Assembly (NCBI GenBank): GCA_014621425.1
Contig: JAANBB010000434.1
Location: 1-33,089 of the forward strand
DNA length: 33,089 nt
Origin: Cylindrodendrum hubeiense
Taxonomy: Eukaryota; Ascomycota; Sordariomycetes; Hypocreales; Nectriaceae
Direction of reading: 5' to 3'
Part shown: positions 10,439 through 20,629 of the stretch, in pieces
How positions within the stretch are numbered: position 1 is the first letter of the stretch
Layout: every line of letters begins with the position of its first letter
Program-made: the position numbers and the translations under genes
Notes under the pieces: model-generated
Database searches by the model: none
What the model was told of the DNA's origin: nothing
The model's input: only the letters and a program-made list of their open reading frames with translations

Positions 10439-11020
10439 TTTGGTATGATTTTCTTGTCGGGCGATCCTCGAAGATTTTAATGTGTAGCAGGAGAAAATGA
10501 AGGGGGGGGGGTTGATTCGTGATCTGGAAGTGTCTTCGTTTGGTTCCACGCAGATTTGCCGAAATCTAAACGACCGAGTGCGCGGGCCCTTAGGGCATTT
10601 TTACGTGCACGGACCACCAGGGCACACCACTTTCCACCTGTGGGTTCGTGTCACTTTTTTTCCCACGCCGCGCCTCTCCTTTGACCTTTCCCAACCACTT
10701 CGACTACGAAAATTTCAAGAGGTATGTACAAGTGACGCTCGCAGCGACTCGAATCCAACAGGATGATGCCTTTTACCATGGCAGGGGAGAGCAATCGAGA
10801 GCGTCTCTGGCCGTGAGGCTTGTTTAGTGACGGCTGCATCGACCAGCGACGTCTCGATACGCTTCTCCTCTTCAGCACACTGGGCGGCAGAACCCTCGGC
10901 GATCGATCGTTGAGGGCACTCTCCTCGCTCATGGCCTCCAAAGGCTAACCTTCGATTGCTTTGGCAGATACCTCATTTCCAATCTCGATTTGAGAATCTC
11001 CATCCCAACAAACCGCCAAA
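10439..11020. promoter_or_regulatory. Divergent promoter shared by RPS12 and RPS22
   Basis: The 582 bp between the start codons of two small-subunit ribosomal protein genes must contain both promoters, so a shared control region is likely. A G10 run lies at 10502-10511 on the RPS12 side. On the RPS22 side there is a probable leader intron (10722-10967). I could not assign a known ribosomal-protein promoter element with confidence. Confidence 0.6.
10722..10967 (+). other. Probable 5'-leader intron of RPS22
   Basis: A strong donor GTATGT at 10722 pairs with acceptor TTGGCAG ending at 10967, with a branch-like GCTAAC about 20 bases upstream of the acceptor. The 246 bp segment lies wholly before the RPS22 ATG at 11021. 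Leader introns are common in fungal ribosomal protein genes. There is no transcript evidence here. Confidence 0.6.
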
Positions 11021-11662
11021 ATGGTCCGCACTTCCGTTCTCCACGATGCGCTCAACGCCATCAACAACGCCGAGAAGGCCGGCAAGCGTCAGGTTATGAT
11101 CCGACCTAGCTCCAAGGTCATCATCAAGTTCCTCCAGGTCATGCAGCGCCACGGTATGTACAAATACTCTGCTGTTCTTTTCTTTTTCTCTTTTCGCTTC
11201 TTCTCTTCGCTTCTTCTTCTCCCGTTTCCACCCTTCGGCATGATAACTAGGGCTACCGTCGATACTGCCCCACGACTCAGCCCCTATAAATTGCCGATAG
11301 ATTTAAACTCGGAGATCTTACAACGTGTTTCTGAATTTTATTATATAACCCATGAGGTCTTACGTTTTAGTCTCTCGAAAAATTTCTGACAATTCTTTAC
11401 AGGCTACATTGGCGAGTTCGAGGAGGTCGACGACCACCGCTCCGGCAAGATTGTCGTTCAGCTGAACGGCCGTCTCAACAAGACTGGTGTCATCTCTCCC
11501 CGATACAACGTCCGTCTCGCCGATCTCGAGAAGTGGGTCGTCAAGCTGCTGCCCGCCCGTCAGTTCGGCTACGTCATCCTGACCACCTCTGCTGGTATTA
11601 TGGACCACGAGGAGGCCCGACGCAAGCACGTTGCCGGAAAGATCATTGGTTTCTTCTACTAA
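11021..11662 (+). CDS. RPS22: 40S ribosomal protein uS8 (Rps22)
   Basis: Exons: 11021-11153 and 11403-11662; 130 residues, the exact family length. uS8 binds the central domain of small-subunit rRNA and helps assemble the 40S body. The sequence is near-identical in pattern to eukaryotic Rps22/Rps15a: [71 protein letters not shown] and KIIGFFY at the end. The intron is 249 bp, far longer than most in this window, and has a C/T-rich 5' half and an AT-rich 3' half. It is divergent from RPS12. Confidence 0.97.
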
Positions 11663-12585
11663 ACGGGACGGATATCAAAAGTTTATAAAAGAAGAGTCTG
11701 GCATTCTCGGCGTTAGGGGTGGATTATGATGACAATGACCGATGCGATTTTACAGCCCTCGTGCTGGTCGCACACGTGAGCACTATCAATGGAACCTTGA
11801 CGAGATGTTCAGAGCCACGTTTTCAAATTGCTATTGTGACATGTTGTAGAGAGTGACGTTGCCCGTGCTTGTATGTGTACGCGTACCCGTGGTGCAATGG
11901 CGCTCGAGTGGGACTATTGGCGGCACTCGATTCCACAGCCGGATGTTCGGGTATGCCTATATCTTGGCTTCGACGGTCATGGAATGCAGCTGTGGGATGA
12001 CTTCGCAATTTTCATCCCTTGGTCAGTCCAGCTAGGCCAGATGAATGCCAGATTTCGGCTGCAGAGAGTCCCTGAGTACGGGCGGCTGGGGAAAGGGTGG
12101 GGGTCATCCGGCCAACCGCCGTTTGTTTACTTTGGTGACGAAATCGTCACCCACTTACCAGTCAGAGCTCGCGCTCTGTCCATCCAGCAATCCCCGCCAG
12201 GAATGTTATTCTTCCAACAATGTACGATCTCCTGCTGTAGATATGCTGCCAGATACATACTCGTCCAATTAGATCGACCCCCTTGACATTTCACTCCAGA
12301 ATCGCGCCCGATCTAGCGTCGCCAAGAGCAAGAGCAGCTGCTCCCCTCAAATCCGCGGTTCCGCCTTGGCCCACCCCTTGCAATCCAGACAAAGGGCACA
12401 TTGTTCAAACTGTCGATTCTGACGCAAACGCCCTGACTCGACGATGACATAGCCGTCTTGAAGCTTGGCCTTATTGTTCATATGATATAAGCCTAGCGGC
12501 CGCTCGATTTTTCTAGCTCTTTAATCCAGGTCCTCCATTCTAGCCTTAGTCGTTTCTGTCAGGTACAGGGACGACGATCGACATC
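11663..12585. other. Intergenic region after RPS22
   Basis: These 923 bp hold the RPS22 3' untranslated region and the promoter of the GT90 gene. One plus-strand ATG frame of 137 codons (11873-12286) lacks recognisable domains and is not annotated. No repeats or RNA genes were seen. Confidence 0.45.
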
Positions 12586-14598
12586 ATGATGGCCGCTCGA
12601 AATGGTCGAAACAGGCTCATAACCCTCGCAATCCTTCTCTCCTTTTGCTTCTGCGCCTACACACTCCTCCGAATCCGACCTGAGCCGCCGCTGTCTCAAC
12701 CAGAGACCACCGGCCGAGATCCCATACCCGAACCACTTCCCACAGCCGACTCGAAACCGGCGCGAATACCGAATGCTATGCCGGGCTGGGAAGATGCGCC
12801 GGTCCTCACCGGCGGACCTGTGCCCAAGGATGCGCCTGGGACGGCAGAGCACCCCATTGCGTATCTCATCCGTGATGCGGAAAGCGAAATCAAGGAGACG
12901 ACGTCTCGACAGTCCATGACGCTCGAGGACGCTGTGAAGGAGTATCGGAGGCGGTACCAGATGCCTCCACCACCGCACTTTGACAGTTGGTTTCACTTTG
13001 CGAAAGTGAACCGTGTAAAATTGGTTGACGAGTTCGATACCATCCACGATTTGATGACACCATTTTGGGGATTGAAGCCGAAGACGATCCGGGCGAGAGT
13101 CAAGGAGGCCTTGGGATTCGACAATGGCTTGATCGGTATTGCCATTCGAAACCACGAGATCACGCGCGTACAGGGAGGAGATGAGTGGCAACAGGAAGCT
13201 ACCAAGAGCATGATGGCCAAGTTCATCAAGTTTTTACCAGACATGGACCTTGCGTTCAACATGCACGACGAGCCACGGGTAGTGCTCTCGCACGAAGACC
13301 TGGCCAACCTGAGACGAAAGGCCAAGGAGGAGAACATTCCGGCTGCGTTTGCCGTCGCCTCTCCAACCAACGACTTCACCAAGAAACACCCGGATTTGAA
13401 TGACGGCAGGTCTTTTGAAGAGACGACGCTGACGCGATTCAACACTTACTCGCATCAACCAATCTGGAGCGATTCTCGAGTTTCATGTCCTCCAGACACG
13501 CCCGCTCGGAATCCGGAGGAAGAAGAGAGGACTGATGACCGGAGCAAGTACGGCATGAGCGAGCTCGGATTCGTTTACAACACCACGGCCTTGTCGGACA
13601 TCTGTCTTACTCCGTCCCTCAGCTCGACATTTGGCTTTTTTGACGGGCCCAACACCTACAAGGTTGTCCATGATCTCTTCCCCATCTTTTCCCAGTCCAA
13701 GATCTCGTCATACAACGACTTGATCTACCCGTCCCCCTGGTATTGGAGTGATAAGGTCCCCTTCGACCAGGCCAAGGACATTGAATGGGAGAAGAAACAG
13801 AACCAGCTGTACTGGCGTGGCTCCACGACTGGCGGATACAGCCGCAACGGCCGCTGGCGACGACAGCACCGCCAACGCCTCATCAAGAATATGAATGCCC
13901 CCGACCAGGCCATGATCATGGTCAACAATGGCACCGAAGGGAAACCGGAGTGGCATGCTAGCGAGGCTCCACGGGGTGACTACCGTGACCTCGTCGACGT
14001 GCACTTCTCTCATGTCGGCCAATGCGACCCGGGCGACTGCGAGGCACAGATCGCCTTTTTCAAGGTCGCCGAGCACGAGGAGCAGCAAGACGCCTGGAAC
14101 TACAAGTATTTGCTTGACATGGACGGCAACGCCTTCTCCGGCCGCTTCTATGCGTTCCTGCGCAGCCGCAGCCTCGTCTTCAAGCACGCCGTCTTCCGCG
14201 AGTGGCACACCGAGTGGCTCAAGCCCTGGGCTCACTACGTTCCCCTCAGCATCCAGGGCGACGACTGGCTTGAGACGGTCCGCTTCTTTGACGACGAGGC
14301 GAATGCTGCGGAGACGAAGCGCATCGCCGAGGCTAGTCGGGCGTGGGCGGAAAAGACTGTCCGCCCTGTTGACATGGAGGCATGGTTCTTCCGGCTATTG
14401 CTAGAGTAAGTATACCCAGGTTTCTTCTACCCCTACCCAATCCTTGGAGACAATGGGCAAAGGAGATATATCATCAGGTACTAACATCGACATAGGTATG
14501 CTCGTGTCATTGACGACAACAGGGAGACTATTGGCTACGACATTGAAAGCGGAGACAAGTCAATGCCGGAGGACTGGGAGCTGTCAATCCGGGCGTAA
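12586..14598 (+). CDS. GT90 (CAP10-type) glycosyltransferase, single-pass type II membrane protein
   Basis: Exons: 12586-14405 and 14496-14598 (90 bp intron with GTAAGT donor and TACTAAC branch site); 640 residues. A short cytoplasmic tail (MMAARNGRNR) is followed by one hydrophobic segment (~11-27), indicating a type II Golgi anchor. The C-terminal half has CAP10/GT90 features: PSPWYWSDK, LYWRGSTTGGYSRNGRWR (~408-425), YKYLLDMDGNAFSGRFYAFL (~506-525) and KHAVFREWHTEWLKPWAHYVPL. Known members of the family, such as Cryptococcus Cxt1 and CAP10, transfer xylose or act in capsule and glycan synthesis. The donor and acceptor for this protein are unknown. Either of the first two Met codons could start it. 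The second exon extends the protein 34 residues past the frame seen in exon 1. Confidence 0.88.
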
Positions 14599-15004
14599 TG
14601 GATAATGATTTCGAGGCCACTGTCATGTTGGGACATGTCTGGGTAGCAAGCGTATGCATTGATATTAGGTGACGGAGTGTGACGTGAAACCGGCGTGGAA
14701 ATGGCTTGTAACATACATGGGATATCGGTATAGTAGAGTGGTTGGTGGTTTATAGCGGGCATTTGCATTACAGTGCAACGAGCATGGACAAGAATTATGG
14801 CTTATGATCGATTTTATTCCATTTTTCAGCAAACCTCGATCTATGATAAATGTAACCTACGCCACCAGCCCAGAATTCGCCAAATGGATGTCACGAATTA
14901 GATGCCATGTCTCTTTTTTTTCGATGTCGCTGATGTCAAGGCCCCCTGGTAACAAACACAAACGTACAAGATGTCCTCCGTAAACCACCTTCTGCTGCCA
15001 ACAT
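14599..15004. other. Convergent spacer between GT90 gene and PAF1
   Basis: This is a 406 bp spacer holding the 3' ends of two convergent genes. No coding potential, repeat or RNA gene was seen. Confidence 0.45.
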
Positions 15005-16473
15005 TTACTCGTCCTCCTCACCTTCCGCGTCCCGGTCTTCGGAGGGTGACCTCGAACGCCGGGCCGCAGGGCTGCTGCCGTGGTGATCCTCGTCGGCATG
15101 ATCGTGGTGCTCGTCCTCTGCCTCCTCCTCCTGCTCCCAGCCCAGCGGGTGGTCTCGGTACCGCTTCATGGCGTCGCGCATCTCCTCGGTGGGGTCATTG
15201 ACGGTGACGTCGAGCTGGTCGACGATCTGTTCCTCCTCCTCGGGGAGACCGATGGTACGAGCAATGTTCTTTGTTCGCTGGGGACGGATGGTAGACTTTT
15301 GCATCACGGGGTAGTAGTAGACGCCCTTCTGGTTGGGGTAGAAGGTATCCTCGTTGTAGGCCAGGATAATCTCCTCGTCGTACTTGGTCGGGTGGTCGAG
15401 TTCCGTCTCCTGGGCCGTCTCGTAGGCTCGAAGGCGGTCAAACTGGAAACAGCCGCCAGTGTCGGTCTCGTTTGTGTAGAGTTCCTCGTCGTCGTGGTCG
15501 GGGTTCTCGACGTCGAACTTGCGACGGAAGCGGTCGCCAGCGCCGCCCGTTTGGCTGAGGTAGAAATCGTAGTTCATCAGGTTCTGTGGCTTGGGGTTGT
15601 TGAAAGGGTCCTGCTCGTGGGCCTCCAGTGCCGCATCGTACGACTCCTCTTCGGCTTGCGTCCGATCTATGGGCTTGAACATGCCACTGAGGAGGCGTTT
15701 GTCGTACTCCGTTGAGCTCGGCACGGGGTTTGTGAGGAACTTGAGGGTGACGTAGGCACCCGAATCTGGGAACGCGTCCAGATCGGGGATAAGAGGAGAT
15801 ACGTCCACAATCTTGAGGTGTTTCTTCGAGGGATGCTTGACGCGCTTGGGGTCCTTGAGGTCCTGCTCGGCAACATCGAAGCCCTGGTCGATCTTGCGCT
15901 TGATGGCCTGGGGGGAGTCTGCGGAAGCCTCCACGACACGTCGTCCCCTCTGGGCTTTGGCGAGGAGGGCGCGAGGCAGGGGGCCATCGAGGCGTTTGCT
16001 GGAGGTGGAAGAGATGTACTCGGTTCGACGAAGGAAGGATACGTTGGCTTCGGGGGCCTTGAGCTTTCCGAGAGCGGCAATGGGTCTCAGAAGCGGCTTG
16101 TCGTGAGGGTGAAGGGTGGGAGGATGAGCGGGTGCTTGGATTGCTGCAGAAAAGTCAGTACGGTTGATGGAATCGTCACTAAACGCAGCCGTGGCAGCTC
16201 ACATCGTTCGTCACCATCGAAGACGCCTGGCATTCCCACCAGGTCGAGCGGCATTCCCAGCTCAGCATCGGCCTCGATGTTCAGGGGCTGCTCCCTGGCA
16301 AGGCGCGAGGCAAACCCGGGAGTCGTGTACTGGCCACTAGCCAGGCCCGTGTTGGGGATGTCGAGCAGCTTGGGAGGGTGAGGCGGCGGCGGCAGCGCAT
16401 TGCTGAAGCGGATGCGGGCGATGAAATCCTGGTGAATCATGCGCTCGCCGGAGCGAGGCGCCGAGGACGACAT
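15005..16473 (-). CDS. PAF1: RNA polymerase II-associated factor 1 (Paf1 complex subunit)
   Basis: Exons (minus strand): 16473-16203 and 16143-15005; intron 59 bp; 469 residues. Paf1 is a scaffold subunit of the Paf1 complex, which travels with elongating RNA polymerase II in the nucleus and is needed for H2B ubiquitination and linked histone methylation. The N-terminus has the family pattern HQDFIARIRFSNALPPPPHP, KLLDIPN and MPLDLVGMPGVFDGDERSI, followed by LLRPIAALGKLKAPEANVSFLRRTEY in two adjoining blocks. A middle block contains FDRLRAYETAQE and KGVYYYPVMQKSTIRPQR. The C-terminus is Glu/Asp/His- and Ser/Arg-rich, as in other Paf1 proteins. The start MSSSAPRSGERM is preferred over the upstream open frame because it begins the conserved region and lies in a good context. 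Confidence 0.93.
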
Positions 16474-17081
16474 CGCGGGTGACGACGGGCGACGATGGGC
16501 GTCGCGAGGGATTGGGTCGACAGAGGGATGTGTAGTCGTTTCGGGGTGGTGGAAAAAGCGAGGATGGCGAGTGGTGAGCTGGAGGTGAAGTGGTTGAAGC
16601 GCGGTCGCGGCCCTGTGCGAGACAGGAAATAATAGTTTGCGGCGCAAGGCTGAGAGCGAGCTCAGATGTTAGCGGCCAGCCTCTCTCCACCACCGTTCCG
16701 TGCCAACTGTTAACAACCAAGATATTTCACATTCGCTCGAGTCAGGTTCAATTAAAATTCTTGTAATTGCTTCATTTCAGATTTCGTTCTTTTCATTAAA
16801 TGGTTCATCTCAAGACTCGAGTCTATGCTCTCACTTTGATGCAGTCTCAAGCCCATTCAGTCTATATAGAAGCAGCCGCTGAAGGTAGCTGTGCCCCCCC
16901 TGTTCCCACAGTCCCAGAATCCACGCCATCCTTGATTGCAATACACGCCTTGGGACACACATCGCATTAGTGCGCCGTTTGATAAAGCCGGCTACGGTGT
17001 TTATACAGGACACGTAGATGCCACGTCTTGCGACAGGCCGTGCCGAAGAAAAAGGTCTTGGTCTCTCTCCCGCAGCAGCCC
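16474..17081. other. Intergenic region between RER1 3' end and PAF1 start
   Basis: These 608 bp contain the PAF1 promoter and the RER1 3' untranslated region, both on the minus strand. The section around 16730-16870 is AT-rich. An open frame upstream of and continuous with PAF1 exon 1 (to 16647) is judged to be leader. No other element was recognised. Confidence 0.4.
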
Positions 17082-17827
17082 TTAGGAGCTGTTCTTGGCG
17101 TAGTTCTTCTTGCCCATGGAGAAAGGCACGTAGCGGTACTTAATCATGTGCTGAATTTGTTTTCGCACTACTCACGGTTAGTTTTGACTCTGCCCAGAAT
17201 CGAAAGTGGATGGGTGCAACTCACTGGTCAGAACGAAGAGAATGATCCAGTACATGACCAGAACAGGCCAGAAGACGGGGACGTTGAAGATCTCAAACCA
17301 ACTGCAGACGAAGGAGATGAAGACGGCACGGGTTGCCCAGTACCAGAACTTGAACTCGGGAAGGCGTCGGATGAAGGGCTTGAACTCCTCGTCCTGCTTG
17401 GTAGGGAGGGTGCCTACGGAGCCGTCCTCCATCTCATTGTCGATCGCTTCGTTCGAGGGGTCGAACTTGGGCTGCAGGAAGGCTAGGAACAAGTTGAGGA
17501 GGTAGATTCCGAGCGCGTAGGCCACTGTCATTGGGTCAGCTTGCACTCAACACTCAACGCAACGAGAGGCGTGCTGCGGGTGCCTACCAATGTACCATCC
17601 TTGCGCAAACAGGATGCGCAGGAAGAAGAGAAACAGGCAGACGCCAGTGCTAACCCATCGGTAGAAGACGAACGGGGTCGACTGGTCCAGGAGGGCTTGG
17701 TAGTGCTAAAAACTGTCAGCTCGATGGTCGTTGGCGGCGGCGAGACGGAGACGCATACTCGCTGGACTCTGGACGTGTGGACGCTGACGGCCTCGAAAGG
17801 GGTCTGCTCGGGTTCGGGCGCATTCAT
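17082..17827 (-). CDS. RER1: ER membrane protein retrieval receptor Rer1
   Basis: Exons (minus strand): 17827-17759, 17705-17588, 17524-17225, 17167-17082; 190 residues. Rer1 cycles between cis-Golgi and ER and returns membrane proteins through transmembrane-domain signals. After a short cytosolic N-terminus the protein has four hydrophobic segments. Family landmarks include [73 protein letters not shown] and [20 protein letters not shown]. The last exon carries the [13 protein letters not shown] signature and a basic tail, which supports the fourth splice; reading through instead gives an early stop. Introns are 53, 63 and 57 bp with canonical ends. Confidence 0.95.
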
Positions 17828-18897
17828 CTTGGATAAGCGTTGCGCGGTGCGCGAGTGTCGGGAAAACAGAAGGCGTTGAAGGAACGGACAGGTCGTGCAG
17901 AGCGGCGATTTGAGGGCGGGCTACAACGATGACCAGGGCGACGAGGGTGGATTTGGTAGAGGAATCAAGAGTCAATCGCAATTCTCGATGCTGGAACTTT
18001 GGGTCAACGAAGCCACGTTGGCTGCGCCGGCAGATTCCCGGTAGATTACCTCTTTGCCACTGTGATTGACTCTCAGGCCGCCGACCCCACCAGGCTGAGG
18101 CGCAGCCCAAAGTGCTAAAGCGCGTCGCGTCCCTTTTAAGCTCCCGCTTCTAATTAATGCCCGGCGCAGTTGGGTTGTTCTGCCAGCGATTCGGCTCCGG
18201 GGTATACTAATAGGCCCTTCTAAGGGTCCTTGGTTAGCCCTCCGGATACCGAACCCTGGGATGCCGTGGCTACGGCTCCCCGCCTTGTTCAATTGCTGTT
18301 TGGCCCCTGTTGGCCCAGCTCAGTCGAGGCACGCCATCACCACACTGTATTTGCGAACTCCATACCTGAGCAGAGTGGAGCTGCCAGGGAACTGCTTGAT
18401 TACTTACACGTCCTACTATGTATGTACGAGCTAGGGTTCCAAGATTAGACATCAACTCATGCGTGGCCTTGTTTTTAGCAAACCAGTGCTTTTTGCCATT
18501 TCATTGGACTGACACCTCAGTTTCAAGTGCAGAGTCTCACAAGCTTCATTCCAATGGTTGCTTCGGCTAGGACGGTTATCCTTGCACGTGACTCTCTATG
18601 CCGTCCATTCTCTTGAGGGGCTGTTGTTATCCTCGGCTCAAGGACCGACGCTATCCAGGCCCCATTTCGTCACCGTGGTGGACACAAGCTCCAGTACCTC
18701 GTCTCATTCGGCTATTGAGCTTCATCCAACCTGACGCCCGCTCTTCGTTTCCCCATTGAAGGAAAACCCTCGGGCTTATTACTGCAGTGATCAATTGAAT
18801 CATATTCCCTCCTCTCCTATAACTTGCCACCTTGGCGATTGCCCCTGCTGCCCATTCGTCGCCTGCATTCTTCGATCTCCCCATCTCAGCCATCAAG
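17828..18897. other. Divergent intergenic region between RER1 and enoyl-CoA hydratase
   Basis: About 1.07 kb separates two divergent start codons and should contain both promoters. Several short open frames occur without recognisable products. No TATA box, repeat or tRNA could be supported. Confidence 0.4.
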
Positions 18898-19821
18898 ATG
18901 AACGCCCTACGATGCTTGAGGCCCGTTACTGCTCGGGTTCCCTTCCAGCCCTCCACTCTCCCCCGGCTGGCTCGTGCCTACAGCTCCAAGACCTATGAAT
19001 ATATCCAGGTTTCCCAGCCAAAGCCCGGTGTTAGCCAAGGTAAGATGCACGACTGTGGCGATTAAGACCATCCACTCATTAGCAACATAGTGACATTGAA
19101 CCGACCCAAGGCTCTCAATGCCCTGTGCACGCCGCTCATCAAGGAGCTCAACGAAGCTCTGGTCGAGCTCAACGGTTCAGATGACACCTCAGTCATTATC
19201 TTGACCGGATCTCAGAAGGCCTTTGCCGCCGGTGCCGATATCAAAGAGATGGCCCCGCTCACCTTTGCCGACGCCTACACCAACTCCTTCATCGAGTCGT
19301 GGTCAAACCTCACCACGCAGGTCAAGAAGCCCATCGTTGCTGCCGTCTCTGGCCATGCCCTCGGTGGCGGCTGTGAGCTGGCCATGATGTGCGATCTCAT
19401 CTACTGCACCGAGAATGCCAACTTTGGCCAGCCCGAGATCAAGCTGGGCGTCATCCCCGGCGCCGGTGGCAGCCAGCGGCTGACCCGGGCCATTGGCAAG
19501 GCTAAGGCGATGGAGCTCATCCTGACTGGCAAGTCATTCTCGGGTGTTGAGGCCGAGAAGTGGGGTATCGCGGCGCGGACGTTCCCTACCTACGAGGCGC
19601 TCATGGAGGAGACGCTGAAGCTGGCCGAGGCGATTGCCGCACACTCGAGGGTTGCCATCATCGCGGCCAAGGAGGTGGTCAACAAGAGCCAGGACCTGCC
19701 GCTGCGAGACGGCGTCGAGTATGAGAGGCGGGTGTTTCACAGCCTGTTCGGCAGCCAAGACCAGAAGATTGGCATGAAGGCGTTCGCGGAAAAGAAGAAG
19801 GCGGAGTGGTCTCACTCGTAG
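18898..19821 (+). CDS. Mitochondrial enoyl-CoA hydratase (crotonase family, ECHS1-like)
   Basis: Exons: 18898-19039 and 19091-19821; 290 residues. It should hydrate 2-trans-enoyl-CoA to L-3-hydroxyacyl-CoA in fatty acid and branched-chain amino acid breakdown. Residues 1-30 are rich in Arg, Ser and Ala with no acids (MNALRCLRPVTARVPF...RLARAYSS), a good mitochondrial presequence. The crotonase core shows VTLNRPKALNAL, AFAAGADIKEM (oxyanion hole), GHALGGGCELAMMCD with Glu143, and FGQPEIKLGVIPGAGGSQRL with Glu163; the two Glu match the catalytic pair of ECHS1. The C-terminal FHSLFGSQDQKIGMKAFAEKKK is typical of this subfamily. The ATG at 18898 is chosen because it begins the presequence; the frame is open further upstream without a better start. 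Confidence 0.94.
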
Positions 19822-20629
19822 AGAGAGAATGGCATGCCAGCCGTGAGACCGATGCCATTGCTATTGGGGGCTGATGCTTATGGCGGGCTTTGCCGTTGCA
19901 GCCGCTGCTGACGGGAGCGGGAAGCACTGCTTGCAATGGATCCAGGCTCGGCCTTGGCGGTTGGTAGTAGGCACACAGCAGACTGCATACTTACACACCA
20001 TCTCCAAGTTAGCGACGCGGGATGGGGTTCGGTTTTCCAAGGTTGTGCAATGCTTGGCCTGTTTCGGTTGGTGGATATCTGGGGGATGATGGGCAGCCAC
20101 CACACAGCTCATGGCCAGTATGGTCATGATCAATGAGAATACAGGGCCTCGCAGCAAAACTGGCGAGAAGCGTTGTTGAAACCAATAAACCCCGTAAAGC
20201 CATCATGCGTCGACAAACTCGTCTCCATGCACACACTACAGTCCGCGTGTCCGTTGCCGATAACTCGCTGAGATGTCTCGCGTCCCCCGCCGTGATCCCT
20301 GTTCTGCTATGTAAGGCTTCATTCGTATTCATGCGGCGGCCCAACCCCTCGTGGCCGGTGTGTGTGTGTGGTGTGTACGCCCATGGATCCATTGCGAATT
20401 GCCTATTTTTCGTCGCCGCCCTATCTCGTAGCGCCCAGGCGCCCAGGCCGCCCCAAAGAGCCCCCCCGCCACCCACTGACAGAACTGATGACATGGGTTT
20501 ACCAAGCCCAACACCGCCGCCATCCACCCACTTCCATTGCCTTGCCATCCTCTCGCCGCCTTCGCCCCGGAGGCTGTCGCGAACTCTTGCTCCCAGAGAA
20601 TGGGCCTTGACTGATCACGGTTGCCATGA
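19822..20629. other. Intergenic region with short GT-repeat
   Basis: These 808 bp separate two genes on the same strand. A small GT-rich microsatellite lies at about 20358-20377. A long plus-strand open frame (20133-20654) has a biased Pro/Arg/Ser composition, overlaps the next gene's start and does not look like a protein. No other feature was seen. Confidence 0.4.

Noticed and set aside
10744..10765. tRNA T-arm-like sequence GACTCGAATCC
   Set aside because: No matching acceptor stem, anticodon arm or D arm around it; lies inside the probable RPS22 leader intron.
11873..12286. 137-codon ATG frame on the plus strand after RPS22
   Set aside because: No recognisable domain, overlaps another frame of similar length, and sits in what should be the RPS22 3' region and GT90 promoter.
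12586..17827. Possible functional cluster of GT90, PAF1 and RER1
   Set aside because: GT90 and RER1 both act in the Golgi, but PAF1 is nuclear and orientations differ; the adjacency looks like ordinary fungal gene order.
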